Of a stretch of DNA of 64,000 nucleotides, positions 50,514 through 59,230 are shown piece after piece. Each line of letters opens with the position of its first letter. Within the stretch, counting starts at the first letter, position 1. The DNA comes from Parapedobacter lycopersici (GTDB lineage Bacteria > Bacteroidota > Bacteroidia > Sphingobacteriales > Sphingobacteriaceae). The notes under the pieces are model-generated. The model saw only the letters and a list, made by a program, of their open reading frames with translations, searched no databases and had not been told where the DNA came from. The position numbers and the translations under genes were made by a program. The stretch spans positions 310,001 through 374,000 of the forward strand of contig NZ_JAMSLW010000002.1 of the NCBI RefSeq assembly GCF_024643285.1, read 5' to 3'.

Positions 50514-51761
50514 TTACGGGGCAATCCATTGCATAAGAATGGCCGACAGGTAACCGCCGTATGTTCCAACGGCATACCCCAGCACGGCCATCAGTACACC
50601 TATGGGTACCAGTGCCGGATGAAATGCCCCCGCGGCAACAGATGCCGAAGCAACACCCCCGATATTGCTCATGCTGCCTACCGCAAAGAAAAAGAACGGT
50701 GCACGGATAAGCTTTGCCACGACTACCATGATGGCCACATGGAACAGCAGCCAGGTGACACCGACCAAGAAGAGCCCCGGATTGTCCAATACAGCGAAAA
50801 TGTTGATCTGCATGCCGATCGTGGCAACCAACACGTAGAGAAAGACGGTAGCCAAACGGGAGGCCCCGACCTGCTCCAGCCGGCGGGCTTTGGTAAATGA
50901 AAGCCCAATACCCATTAGTGTTGCAAGAAAAATAAGCCAGAAAAAACTGGACGTTAGGCTGAACCGGTCGAGTTGCGGTGCATTTTCAGCAATGTAACTC
51001 GCGATCGGTCCCGACAACAGGTGCGAAATCCCTGTCACACCAAAGGCCACCCCCAGCATGATAATGTAATCCTTGACCTCGGGAGTTTTGTCTTCCGTCC
51101 CCCGCAGGGTTTCCATTCGCGCGGTCAGCTCTTCTACTTCATTGCCTTCTACTTTAAAATAACGATCGAGCTGTTTATGTTTATCGGCGCCGTAGAGTAT
51201 CAGCGCCATCCATCCGTACGCCACAAATACATCCACCGCCACGACGGCTGCAAAAATTTCAGGAGGCGGTTCAAAAATACGGAACAGGGCGGCCTGGTTG
51301 GCCCCGCCCCCGATCCACGAGCCGGCCAGGGTAGCCAAACCTTTCCATACTTCGCCACCTACAACCTGGGGGGCAAACAGCGAAAAGATCCAGACAGCAA
51401 GCGGACCACCCAGGATAATGCCGATCATACCGGCGAAAAAAAGCAGGCCCATTTTTTTGCGGAGCTTCCAGATTTCCCGGAAATTCATATTCAGTGTAAA
51501 CAATACGAGACATGCCGGCAGTAGGTAGTTCGAGCTCATGTCATATAGCTGCGAATCGCTACCGGATATCACCCCGAACGAGTTGAACAGACCGGGGACA
51601 AAATAGCAAAGCAACAGGGGGGGCAGGATCGAATAAAACTTTTTTAACCCCGGGTGGTTACTGTTAGCGGTATAAAAGATAATGGCAAGTATCACCATTA
51701 ATAATCCAAATATGCCGCCATCCTGTTGAATCCAGGCGGTGTTCGTTACGGTTTCATCCAT
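50514..51761 (-). CDS. DUF819-family (YjcL-like) integral membrane protein
   Basis: 415 residues, with about eleven hydrophobic segments. Family blocks visible include DMSSNYLLPACLVLFTLNMNF, LAGSWIGGGANQAAL (a glycine-rich re-entrant-like loop) and VGSMSNIGGVASASVAAGAFHPALVPIGVLMAVLGYAVGTYGG at the end. A soluble loop lies in the middle (about 215-250, rich in Glu and Lys). The pattern of two glycine-rich loops resembles secondary transporters, but the substrate of DUF819 proteins is unknown to me. It is a single gene, divergent from the FG-GAP protein gene at 51872. Confidence 0.9.
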   Translation of the reverse strand: MDETVTNTAWIQQDGGIFGLLMVILAIIFYTANSNHPGLKKFYSILPPLLLCYFVPGLFNSFGVISGSDSQLYDMSSNYLLPACLVLFTLNMNFREIWKLRKKMGLLFFAGMIGIILGGPLAVWIFSLFAPQVVGGEVWKGLATLAGSWIGGGANQAALFRIFEPPPEIFAAVVAVDVFVAYGWMALILYGADKHKQLDRYFKVEGNEVEELTARMETLRGTEDKTPEVKDYIIMLGVAFGVTGISHLLSGPIASYIAENAPQLDRFSLTSSFFWLIFLATLMGIGLSFTKARRLEQVGASRLATVFLYVLVATIGMQINIFAVLDNPGLFLVGVTWLLFHVAIMVVVAKLIRAPFFFFAVGSMSNIGGVASASVAAGAFHPALVPIGVLMAVLGYAVGTYGGYLSAILMQWIAP

Positions 51762-51830
51762 GGTTTATCAGCTAAATGCATTTGGGTTTATATACCAAAG
51801 GTAATAAAAAGGGATAAGTATAAAATTATT

Positions 51831-51838
51831 TACTTTTG
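51831..51838 (+). promoter_or_regulatory. -7 box (TACTTTTG) of the FG-GAP protein gene
   Basis: Exact TAnnTTTG. The bases after it (CGTAATAACGG) closely match those after the TTGG of operators A and B, which argues that those also are housekeeping-type promoters. Confidence 0.6.
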
Positions 51839-51871
51839 CGTAATAACGGAAACGCACCAATCTCAACAACC

Positions 51872-53101
51872 ATGAAGACAATTCATCTCCGCCAGACAAC
51901 CGCAAAATGCATGTTTATCATTGCCGCCGCCACGACCTCCCTCTACGGTTGCGCCGTTGCACAGTCCGATGAAACCGCTTACTTCCGCGACGTAACCGCT
52001 ACCCATGTGCCTGCCGATCCGGACGCCCATGCATTGGATGCTGCATTGGCCGACGTGGATAACGATGGCGACCTGGACGTAATACTGGCATTGGAGGCCG
52101 CACCCAACCGCCTGTATATAAACGACGGAAATGGGGTGCTGACTTGGAAAAAGGGAGCTTTCACCGAGGTGTCTCACGATATGGAGCATATCCGGATCGC
52201 GGACATGGATAACGACGGTATCCTCGATTGCATCTTCGTTGCGGAGGATGACCAGAACCACGAATACTACCTGGGTAATAGCGACGGCACCTTCCGGGAT
52301 GTAAGCGACAGGTTGCCTGCCAAAAGCGAAGGAAATGGACTGGATGTGGGCGATGTGGATGGTGATGGCCTGCCCGATATTGTTGTTGGGAATTCAGGGG
52401 CGGCTGCCCAGAATTTCCTCTGGATCAACGATCCGGACCGGCCGGGTTATTTCATTGACCGGACGAAAACGCACCTTCCTGCGGTGGAAGACCAGACCCA
52501 AAGCATTAAACTGGCCGACCTGGACGGTGACGGCGACCTGGATATGGTGATCGGCAATGAAGTGCCTCCCAACCGGCTGCTGCTCAACGATGGCCAGGGC
52601 CGTTTCACCGAGCATGCGGATCAGCTGGACTTACCCACACCTCTGCACACCCGTGAGGTGCTCGTTTTTGATGTCGATAATGATGGCGACCTGGATATTG
52701 TATTTGCCAACCTGACCAGCAATGGCGGAGAACGGGACAAGGATCCGCGTACACGGTTGCTCCTTAATGACGGCAATGCCCGTTTCACTGATGTAACCGA
52801 ATCGCAGCTGCCCAATAATACCTTTTCCACTTACGCGGCTGCACCTTTTGATATTGACCGGGACGGACATCCAGACCTGTTGCTGAGTGCGATGAAAATT
52901 CCACCGTTCGAAGCCATGCAGGTACACGCCTACCGTAACGACGGCAAGGGAAATTTCACCGATGTAACCGGCGAAGTAATCCCCGAAACTACCGTGGGAA
53001 GAAGCTGGGGGATTGCCGTCGGCGATCTGAATGGTGATGGGCTGCCGGATGTCTTTATAGGCGGCTGGGGCTCCCAGGCCAGGTTGCTGTTGGCTAGGTA
53101 A
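51872..53101 (+). CDS. Secreted FG-GAP/VCBS repeat protein
   Basis: 409 residues from the ATG at 51872; the frame upstream to 51836 overlaps the promoter. The signal peptide ends near SLYGCAVAQ, where YGC might also be a lipobox. The mature chain holds seven calcium-binding-type repeats: DVDNDGDLDVIL, DMDNDGILDCIF, DVDGDGLPDIVV, DLDGDGDLDMVI, DVDNDGDLDIVF, DIDRDGHPDLLL and DLNGDGLPDVFI. These are blades of an integrin-alpha-like seven-blade propeller, so the propeller is probably complete. Roles include adhesion and polymer binding; no catalytic site is visible. Confidence 0.92.
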   Translation: MKTIHLRQTTAKCMFIIAAATTSLYGCAVAQSDETAYFRDVTATHVPADPDAHALDAALADVDNDGDLDVILALEAAPNRLYINDGNGVLTWKKGAFTEVSHDMEHIRIADMDNDGILDCIFVAEDDQNHEYYLGNSDGTFRDVSDRLPAKSEGNGLDVGDVDGDGLPDIVVGNSGAAAQNFLWINDPDRPGYFIDRTKTHLPAVEDQTQSIKLADLDGDGDLDMVIGNEVPPNRLLLNDGQGRFTEHADQLDLPTPLHTREVLVFDVDNDGDLDIVFANLTSNGGERDKDPRTRLLLNDGNARFTDVTESQLPNNTFSTYAAAPFDIDRDGHPDLLLSAMKIPPFEAMQVHAYRNDGKGNFTDVTGEVIPETTVGRSWGIAVGDLNGDGLPDVFIGGWGSQARLLLAR

Positions 53102-53217
53102 TCGCGCTGTACGGCCGTGAAAAACAGTCGGAATTCCCCGGACTGCACTGCCATTGGCCGGACGGAAGCACTTTCGATCCGGATTTTAGTTGATTGTGTA
53201 TTTTTCTTGATATTCCG

Positions 53218-53225
53218 TATTTTTG
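53218..53225 (+). promoter_or_regulatory. -7 box (TATTTTTG) of trhO
   Basis: Exact TAnnTTTG, 47 bp before the start codon, with TTG at 53194-53196 as a possible -33 element. Confidence 0.6.
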
Positions 53226-53272
53226 TACCCGATTAAACATTAAACGCCGTTTGCAGCGGTATCAATGAACTG

Positions 53273-54253
53273 ATGAAAAAATACCAGACCCTGCTGTACT
53301 ATTGCTACAGCCCGATTACCCACGCGGAACAGTTTGCCGCGGATCACCTTTTATTCTGTCAGTCCCTCAATCTGGTCGGCCGGATTATCGTTGCCGATGA
53401 AGGACTAAATGGTACGGTCTCCGGTACTCCGGAAGCGTGCCGGACTTACATGGATGCGCTACATGCCGACGAGCGGTTCGCACATACAGACTTCAAGATT
53501 GACGAGGTTGACCAGCCGTCATTCATCAAAATGCACTGTCGTTACAAACCGGAGATTGTGCATTCCGGACTACGCGACCCGAAAGTCATTGACCCGAATA
53601 CGGAAACAGGCAAACACCTGGAGCCTGCCGAATTTATGGAGATGAAAGACCGTGATGACGTGATTGTGCTGGATGTACGCTCCAACTATGAACACCAGGT
53701 CGGCCGGTTTAAGAATGCCGTAACACTCGATATCGAAAACTTCCGTGAATTCCCCCAAAAGATCAATGAGCTTGCGCAGTACCGGGATAAAAAAATCCTG
53801 ACCTACTGCACCGGCGGAATCAAATGTGAAAAGGCCTCCGCACTGCTCCTGAAGGAGGGGTTTAAGGACGTGTACCAGCTGCATGGCGGCATTATCAAAT
53901 ATGGCAAGGAAGCCGGCGGGAAAGACTTTGACGGTAAATGCTATGTTTTTGATAACCGGGTAACCGTGGACGTGAACCACGTTAACCCAAAGGTTATTTC
54001 ACAATGCCTGAACTGCGGCGCGCAGACCGACCGGATGATTAACTGCGCCAACCCGGAATGCAACGAGCACTTCACCCAATGCGAAGCCTGCGGGTGGAGC
54101 ATGGAAGGCTGCTGTTCAGATACCTGTACAACGCATCCCAGAAAGCGCCCTTATGATGGTACGGGATATTATGTAAAACTGCCGCAGCCGGTCAATACGG
54201 AGAAGCTCAGCAAGCGCAAACAACAGCAGGCAATGCCGTCTTCATCGCTTTAA
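53273..54253 (+). CDS. trhO: tRNA uridine-34 hydroxylase TrhO (rhodanese family)
   Basis: 326 residues. The N-terminal ferredoxin-like domain carries RIIVADEGLNGTVSG and the middle rhodanese domain carries the active-site Cys in YCTGGIKCEKASA (about residue 182). The C-terminal tail has several CxxC-like pairs (CLNCG, CEACG and others) that probably bind zinc. TrhO (YceA) hydroxylates uridine 34 of tRNAs, a step toward 5-carboxymethoxy or methoxy modification. It is followed 15 bp later by a DUF486 gene. Confidence 0.95.
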   Translation: MKKYQTLLYYCYSPITHAEQFAADHLLFCQSLNLVGRIIVADEGLNGTVSGTPEACRTYMDALHADERFAHTDFKIDEVDQPSFIKMHCRYKPEIVHSGLRDPKVIDPNTETGKHLEPAEFMEMKDRDDVIVLDVRSNYEHQVGRFKNAVTLDIENFREFPQKINELAQYRDKKILTYCTGGIKCEKASALLLKEGFKDVYQLHGGIIKYGKEAGGKDFDGKCYVFDNRVTVDVNHVNPKVISQCLNCGAQTDRMINCANPECNEHFTQCEACGWSMEGCCSDTCTTHPRKRPYDGTGYYVKLPQPVNTEKLSKRKQQQAMPSSSL

Positions 54254-54268
54254 CCACCACGACATACA

Positions 54269-54640
54269 ATGCGCGCGCTCACGGTCATTCTGATGCTATG
54301 TGCATCAAACGTGTTTATGACATTGGCCTGGTATGGCCACCTGCGTTTTAAGGACATGGAGTGGGGTAAAAGCCTTGGGCTCTTCGCGATTATTCTCATC
54401 AGCTGGGCCATTGCGCTGGTGGAATATTCTTTTCAGGTGCCTGCCAACCGACTGGGCTTCCGCGGAAACGGCGGGCCATTTAGTCTCATGCAGCTCAAAA
54501 TCGTGCAGGAGGCGCTTTCCATTGGGATTTTTCTGCTATTTGCCCTGCTGTTATTCAAAACGGAACGGATCGCATGGAACCATGCGGTCGCCTTTGCGCT
54601 TATTATACTGGCTGTGTTTTTTGCGTTTCTGAAGAAGTGA
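54269..54640 (+). CDS. DUF486 (DMT-type) small membrane protein
   Basis: 123 residues with four predicted TM segments (TVILMLCASNVFMTLAWY, LFAIILISWAIALVEYSF, VQEALSIGIFLLFALLLF and HAVAFALIILAVFFAF) and the family block QVPANRLG. DUF486 proteins resemble half-size drug/metabolite transporters and probably act as dimers; the substrate is unknown. It follows trhO by 15 bp, so is likely co-transcribed. Its 3' end overlaps the converging trmB gene by 38 bp. Confidence 0.92.
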   Translation: MRALTVILMLCASNVFMTLAWYGHLRFKDMEWGKSLGLFAIILISWAIALVEYSFQVPANRLGFRGNGGPFSLMQLKIVQEALSIGIFLLFALLLFKTERIAWNHAVAFALIILAVFFAFLKK

Positions 54641-55301
54641 CTTCGTTGCCACCAGCAAAACGCCATTTCAGGTAATTGATGTTTTTGTCGCTGACGAGGT
54701 ATTTCCTTTCATAATAGGTTTTGATGGCAAGCACCTCATCCACGAAATCGGAACGGTAAAGGTCCGTCGTTTGCACCAGTGGCTCCAGTCCGAGCTCCGT
54801 TAATTTTTCCAGCGTATATGCATGCAACCCATCATTGTCTGTTTTAAGGTGCATGTTTGCGCCTGGACGGAGTACCTGCTGGTACCGGGCCAGAAAAGAC
54901 GGGGCCGTTAGTCGCTTTTTTTCCCTGCTTTGCTGCGGCTGTGGATCGGGGAACGTGATCCAGATTTCGTGCACCTCCCCGCGATCGAAATAGTCGAGCA
55001 GTGTTTCGATCTGAATACGGAGAAACGCGACATTGGGAATGTGTTCTTCCAGCGCCGTTTTCGCACCACGCCAGATACGGTTGCCTTTGTAATCAACGCC
55101 GATGAAGTTTTTCTCCGGGAACAGCTTTGCCATATTCACCGTATACTCGCCCTTGCCACAGGCCAGTTCGAGTACCAGGGGGTTTGCATTGCCAAAATAA
55201 CCGGATGCCCACCGGCCCTTTAATTCCCTGCCTTCGTCCAGCTGAAAGACATTGCTAAACGAATTAATTTCTGCAAACTTGCGTAATTTGTCCTTTCCCA
55301 T
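54603..55301 (-). CDS. trmB: tRNA (guanine-N7)-methyltransferase TrmB
   Basis: 232 residues. The SAM-binding motif is VLELACGKGEYTVNMA (about residues 43-58), followed by NFIGVDYKGNRIW. The tRNA-handling motif WITFPDPQPQQSREKKR is typical of Bacteroidetes TrmB. The C-terminal LKTDNDGLHAYTLEKL completes the family pattern. It methylates G46 of tRNA. It is a single gene; its last 38 bases overlap the DUF486 gene on the other strand. Confidence 0.96.
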   Translation of the reverse strand: MGKDKLRKFAEINSFSNVFQLDEGRELKGRWASGYFGNANPLVLELACGKGEYTVNMAKLFPEKNFIGVDYKGNRIWRGAKTALEEHIPNVAFLRIQIETLLDYFDRGEVHEIWITFPDPQPQQSREKKRLTAPSFLARYQQVLRPGANMHLKTDNDGLHAYTLEKLTELGLEPLVQTTDLYRSDFVDEVLAIKTYYERKYLVSDKNINYLKWRFAGGNEVTSSETQKTQPV

Positions 55302-55402
55302 AAATATGGCGCAAAAATAGGCTTATATTCCGGCTAAAAAAAGTTTTCCCGCCGACGTCGCCGTGCGCGCTTTTTCGGGTCGTGTATACCGAACAAATTG
55401 GC

Positions 55403-55410
55403 TATTTTTG
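55403..55410 (+). promoter_or_regulatory. -7 box (TATTTTTG) of the GDP-L-fucose synthase gene
   Basis: Exact TAnnTTTG. It lies after the GTG at 55382 that would open the longest frame, so translation must begin downstream, at the GTG at 55427. Confidence 0.65.
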
Positions 55411-55426
55411 TATCAAAAGGGTATTT

Positions 55427-56362
55427 GTGGAAAAAGAGGCTAAAATATACATCGCGGGCCATCGGGGTATGGTGGGCTCGGCTATCCACCGGAAGTTAAG
55501 CGGAATGGGGTTCCGCAATTTCGTACTGCGCACCTCTGCGGAACTGGATTTACGCGATCAGCAGGCAGTGGCCGGGTTCTTTGCCACGGAAAAACCGGAT
55601 TACGTATTCCTTGCAGCGGCCAAAGTGGGTGGCATATGGGCAAATAATACCTACCGGGCTGATTTCCTCTATGAAAACCTGGCAATTCAGAATAATGTCA
55701 TCCATGAATCGTATGTCCATGGTGTCAAAAAATTACTGTTTCTGGGTTCCAGCTGTATCTATCCCAAGTTCGCTCCCCAGCCAATCCGGGAAGAGTACCT
55801 GTTGACCGGGTTACTGGAGCCCACCAATGAGCCGTATGCCATTGCCAAAATTGCCGGCATTAAGCTCTGCCAGGCCTACCACGATCAGTATGGCTGTAAT
55901 TTTATATCGGTGATGCCTACAAACCTGTATGGCTATCAGGATAATTACCATCCCGAAAACGCGCATGTGCTACCCGCACTGATCCGGCGCTTCCACGAAG
56001 CTAAGCGCAGCCATCAACCCAGCGTGACCATCTGGGGTACCGGAACGCCAAAACGGGAATTCCTGTTTTCGGACGACCTGGCAGATGCTTGTGTGTTTTT
56101 GATGGAACGTTATGATAGTCCGGAATTGATCAATATCGGGACAGGTGCCGACATCAGTATCCGGGAACTGGCACATATGATACAGGACATTGTAGGGTAT
56201 TCGGGCGACCTGCTGTTTGACACGTCCAAGCCGGACGGGACGCCCCGCAAATTAATGGATGTGAGTAAATTGCACGAACTCGGATGGTATCATACGGTTG
56301 ACCTGAAAGCCGGCATCGAGCTGGCTTACGGTGATTTCCTGAAACGGTTTGATGCTCAGTAG
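55427..56362 (+). CDS. fcl: GDP-L-fucose synthase
   Basis: 311 residues with a GTG start at 55427, chosen because a -7 box lies at 55403-55410 and because this gives the normal family length. It is an NAD(P)-binding extended [17 protein letters not shown] with the GxxGxxG pattern, the catalytic Ser in [15 protein letters not shown], and Tyr and Lys in [10 protein letters not shown]. The family block [27 protein letters not shown] follows, then [16 protein letters not shown]. It converts GDP-4-keto-6-deoxymannose to GDP-L-fucose for surface glycans. No gmd gene is adjacent. Its last 7 bases overlap the gene at 56356. Confidence 0.96.
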   Translation: MEKEAKIYIAGHRGMVGSAIHRKLSGMGFRNFVLRTSAELDLRDQQAVAGFFATEKPDYVFLAAAKVGGIWANNTYRADFLYENLAIQNNVIHESYVHGVKKLLFLGSSCIYPKFAPQPIREEYLLTGLLEPTNEPYAIAKIAGIKLCQAYHDQYGCNFISVMPTNLYGYQDNYHPENAHVLPALIRRFHEAKRSHQPSVTIWGTGTPKREFLFSDDLADACVFLMERYDSPELINIGTGADISIRELAHMIQDIVGYSGDLLFDTSKPDGTPRKLMDVSKLHELGWYHTVDLKAGIELAYGDFLKRFDAQ

Positions 56363-56823
56363 GTCTCGCTGTCGGGTGGAATTCCGTAATCAGAGTGCCT
56401 GGCCTTACCTTTTTTTCGTTTCGCCGGTTGGATAAAATGCGTTACCTTGTCGATTACCCCCGCCAGCGTATCCCGGTTTAACACACTTGCCGCCTGCTGG
56501 GAAAGCAGCGTAACCAATGCCCGTTTAATGAATCCTGCCCTGCGCAGGAAAAAGCGGTTAAGGACTACCGGGAAACCAATCCGGAGCACCCTGGTAATCC
56601 AGTCTTCGTCGCCCTTGCGTTTCGCAAAGACACTTTTGGCCAGATCAACCCCCGGTACCCAGGAGATGGCCGACTTAACAAACCGGACAGGGGCTTCAAT
56701 CTTCTCGTTGAATAGTATGTATTGATCGTTCAGATAGCTTTCCTGCTCCCGGGTTAGTACTTTAAGCCGGTCGATTTCCAGCCGCAGATCCGCCAGGTCC
56801 TTAATTTTGCTTTCCTTGCTCAT
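56356..56823 (-). CDS. Hypothetical protein of the YtxH/holin cluster
   Basis: 155 residues. The N-terminal half is helical and coiled-coil-prone ([25 protein letters not shown]). The middle contains amphipathic rather than clear TM segments ([26 protein letters not shown]). The tail is basic and polar. I recognise no domain. Its start overlaps the end of the holin-like gene by 23 bp, which makes translational coupling likely. The three-gene set is common in Bacteroidetes and is thought to concern envelope stress, but this is only association. Confidence 0.8.
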   Translation of the reverse strand: MSKESKIKDLADLRLEIDRLKVLTREQESYLNDQYILFNEKIEAPVRFVKSAISWVPGVDLAKSVFAKRKGDEDWITRVLRIGFPVVLNRFFLRRAGFIKRALVTLLSQQAASVLNRDTLAGVIDKVTHFIQPAKRKKGKARHSDYGIPPDSETY

Positions 56824-57187
56824 CGTCTTCGGTTATTTCATCATTCCATTTCTGCAGAAAACGCTTAATGGAGAGGTTCATAAATAAGCGCTCCAAGCGG
56901 TTTTCAACGAGTGAGACCAATATAATGAGCAGTACGAAAATACCACCGGTGGCCAAAAATCCCAATGAGGAGCTGCCCAGCAGCTCACTCAGGTAGAAAC
57001 CAAGCGCCAAACTCAGAAAGAAAATGACGAAGATGGCAAAAACTGCTTTAATACCGTCGACGAGTAAGCTGGCGATAAGCCGCGAAGAACGCTCCACCAG
57101 CCGAAGCTTGGCCAGCTTAAACCGCGTATCAATGTATTCCTTGCTCTTTTGAAATACACCCTTAATCGAAAACTTTTTATCCTCCAT
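56801..57187 (-). CDS. Phage-holin-family (DUF1469-like) membrane protein
   Basis: 128 residues. A helical N-terminal part (IDTRFKLAKLRLVERSSRLIASLLVDG) is followed by two TM segments (AVFAIFVIFFLSLALGFYLSELLG and LGFLATGGIFVLLIILVSLV) and a charged tail. This is the pattern of the chromosomal holin-X or YqjE-type family. Despite the name these are not phage lysis genes in this setting; they are small inner-membrane proteins of unknown role. It lies 144 bp after the ytxH-like gene and overlaps the next gene by 23 bp. Confidence 0.85.
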   Translation of the reverse strand: MEDKKFSIKGVFQKSKEYIDTRFKLAKLRLVERSSRLIASLLVDGIKAVFAIFVIFFLSLALGFYLSELLGSSSLGFLATGGIFVLLIILVSLVENRLERLFMNLSIKRFLQKWNDEITEDDEQGKQN

Positions 57188-57331
57188 TTGCTTGGGTCAA
57201 GGTATTACTGATTCAGATGATGTGAGTTGCTATGCGTTACTTAACCCGCATAGCACACCCATGGAACAGTCCCGAAGGAAACCATCGCTGCCTGCGCCAC
57301 TCGTGGCATAGGGCCGAGCCCTTTTCTATAT

Positions 57332-57601
57332 TCAGGCGTGCTCTTCCAGCGCTTCCTCAACGGTATGCGCATTTTTGCTCAACTTGGTTTTCACCATCGC
57401 CAGCATCTTTTCTTTAAAATCATTCAGGTGATCCATTTGTTCCGCACTGCGTTCCTTCAATGCATCACCGAGATCTTTTAATGAATCATTCAGCTTGTCA
57501 CGTGTTTCAGATCCCTTGTCAGGTGCAAACAAAATCCCTAGCGCTGCTCCTGCAGCTAATCCGGCCAGCAATGCTGCTACTACTTTCGTGTTATCACTCA
57601 T
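57332..57601 (-). CDS. YtxH-domain protein
   Basis: 89 residues. The N-terminal membrane segment VVAALLAGLAAGAALGILFAPDKGSETR is the YtxH signature (glycine-rich TM followed by LFAPxKG). A long amphipathic helix with Lys and Glu follows. Relatives are general-stress proteins of unknown mechanism. It is the first gene of the small - strand cluster and is preceded by an AT-rich leader. Confidence 0.9.
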   Translation of the reverse strand: MSDNTKVVAALLAGLAAGAALGILFAPDKGSETRDKLNDSLKDLGDALKERSAEQMDHLNDFKEKMLAMVKTKLSKNAHTVEEALEEHA

Positions 57602-57953
57602 AACTTTATTGTGTTTTGAATTGAATACAAGTCGTTTTTTTATGTTTGATCCAGCATGTCCCTTTACCTAAGCACCGCGTCGGTTAACACCTGGCTAGCT
57701 GACGGACGGCGTATGGCTTTTAAGACAGCTCCTTGCTAAATATACAAACAAATAAGCAAATCGTTTGCCAAAAAACGAAAAACATCGGCCCGTATCCGCA
57801 TTTGCCTATGTGCCTGATGCATTTATCATTCGTGGCATAAATATTGCGTACTGACAATATTACAGAAGAGAAATAATTTAAAAGTCCAAAGATGCGGGCA
57901 TTGTTATTTACCTTATCTTTGTGGCGTAAAACCGTACGATTACACCCTTTTAT
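57602..57953. other. 352-bp divergent intergenic region (ytxH-like / wecA-like)
   Basis: AT-rich. It contains the -7 box of the + strand gene at 57914-57921 and, near 57602-57650, the probable promoter of the ytxH-like gene, without a clear consensus box. Nothing else is supported. Confidence 0.5.
57914..57921 (+). promoter_or_regulatory. -7 box (TATCTTTG) of the WecA/TagO-like gene
   Basis: Exact TAnnTTTG, 32 bp before the start codon at 57954. Confidence 0.6.
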
Positions 57954-59141
57954 ATGATAGACATTTACTTGGTCATTTTTTCTTTTTTGTTTTCGTGCGT
58001 GATCACGTTGTATGCAGTTCCTTCGATGATCAAACTGGCGTATCAGAAGCGCCTGTTTGATGATCCGGCACTTGAGGAGCGAAAAATACACAAGTATCGT
58101 ACGCCAAATCTGGGAGGAATTGCCGTATTGACGTCTTTCGCTTTTACCGCCTGCCTATGCATCTCCGGCAACCTCTTACCTTATGCCAATTACATTTTTG
58201 CATCGGGTCTGCTCATTTTTTTGGTGGGCTTGAAAGACGACCTTGCTGCATTGAATCCCTATAAAAAATTCCTTGCCCAATCCATTACCGCGCTGATTGT
58301 TGTCTATTTTGCCGATATCCGGCTGACAAGCTTCTACGGGGTATTTGGCATCCAGGATATTCATCCCGTAATCAGTTACCTGTTTTCCAGTCTGCTCATC
58401 GTATTTATCATTAATGCATTTAACCTCATCGATGGTATCAATGGGTTGCTGGGCAGCGTAAGCGTGATTGTGAGCCTGACGTTCGGTTACGTTTTTTTCC
58501 GGATGGAAGAGCACGGCCTGGCGCTGCTTGCGATAAGCATGGCAGGTTCTATTTTAGGGTTTTTACGCTACAACGCTGGCCGGGCCCGTATTTTTATGGG
58601 GGATGCCGGTGCCTATACCATTGGGTTTATCATCTCTGTGTTGGCGATTCAGTTTATTGAGCTGAACAAAGCGCAGGATGCCGGGCTGACCGGTTCATTT
58701 GTACAGTCGGTGCCGGCGGTAGCCATCGCTATCCTCATCATTCCGATATTTGACACCTTGCGGGTGGTCGTGATCCGTCTGTCCCAGGGTAAGTCGCCGT
58801 TTATAGCCGACCGCAATCACCTGCATCACCGGCTGCTGGACACCGGCATGAATCATACGCAGGCCACACTGGTACTTTCGGGTTTCAATCTGCTGATTAT
58901 CGGCTTTGCATTATCTTTCCAGCATATTGGTACCATTGAGTTGCTGTTGTTTATTGGGCTCATGGCACTACTCCTGAATACCATGCTCTGGTTATATGAT
59001 GTACGGCAGGCCATTATGCAGTCCCAGGCGCAGGCAGCTGACGAAGTAGATAACGAAAAAATCTATCAGTTGCGTGACCACGCGCGTGAAATGACAGAAG
59101 GACCCCTGCAGCAATACGAAGAGAAACAGCACCAAAACTAA
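57954..59141 (+). CDS. Undecaprenyl-phosphate sugar-1-phosphate transferase (WecA/TagO type)
   Basis: 395 residues with about eleven TM segments. It belongs to the MraY/WecA family: DDPALEERKIHKYRTPNLGG at the first cytoplasmic loop, the DD pair in LVGLKDDLAALN, NAFNLIDGINGLLGS, ARIFMGDAGAY, and the HIHH-like DRNHLHHRLL that marks the WecA/TagO branch rather than MraY. It transfers a sugar phosphate, probably GlcNAc-1-P, from UDP-sugar to undecaprenyl phosphate at the inner membrane. This starts synthesis of surface polysaccharide. The C-terminal tail (about 350-395) is a charged cytoplasmic extension. The nearby GDP-fucose synthase fits a glycan theme. Confidence 0.93.
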   Translation: MIDIYLVIFSFLFSCVITLYAVPSMIKLAYQKRLFDDPALEERKIHKYRTPNLGGIAVLTSFAFTACLCISGNLLPYANYIFASGLLIFLVGLKDDLAALNPYKKFLAQSITALIVVYFADIRLTSFYGVFGIQDIHPVISYLFSSLLIVFIINAFNLIDGINGLLGSVSVIVSLTFGYVFFRMEEHGLALLAISMAGSILGFLRYNAGRARIFMGDAGAYTIGFIISVLAIQFIELNKAQDAGLTGSFVQSVPAVAIAILIIPIFDTLRVVVIRLSQGKSPFIADRNHLHHRLLDTGMNHTQATLVLSGFNLLIIGFALSFQHIGTIELLLFIGLMALLLNTMLWLYDVRQAIMQSQAQAADEVDNEKIYQLRDHAREMTEGPLQQYEEKQHQN

Positions 59142-59230
59142 GCTAGGCGGCGTACAGCCCCGTTTCATTTTCCCCGTCTTTTTCTTTTAGTCTTTTTTCC
59201 TTAGCTTTAGGGAAAATATCAGCTAAACCT

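Noticed and set aside
56801-57187. Prophage lysis gene
   Set aside because: Although the family is named phage holin, its neighbours (YtxH-like gene and a coupled hypothetical) are the usual chromosomal cluster and no phage genes are nearby.
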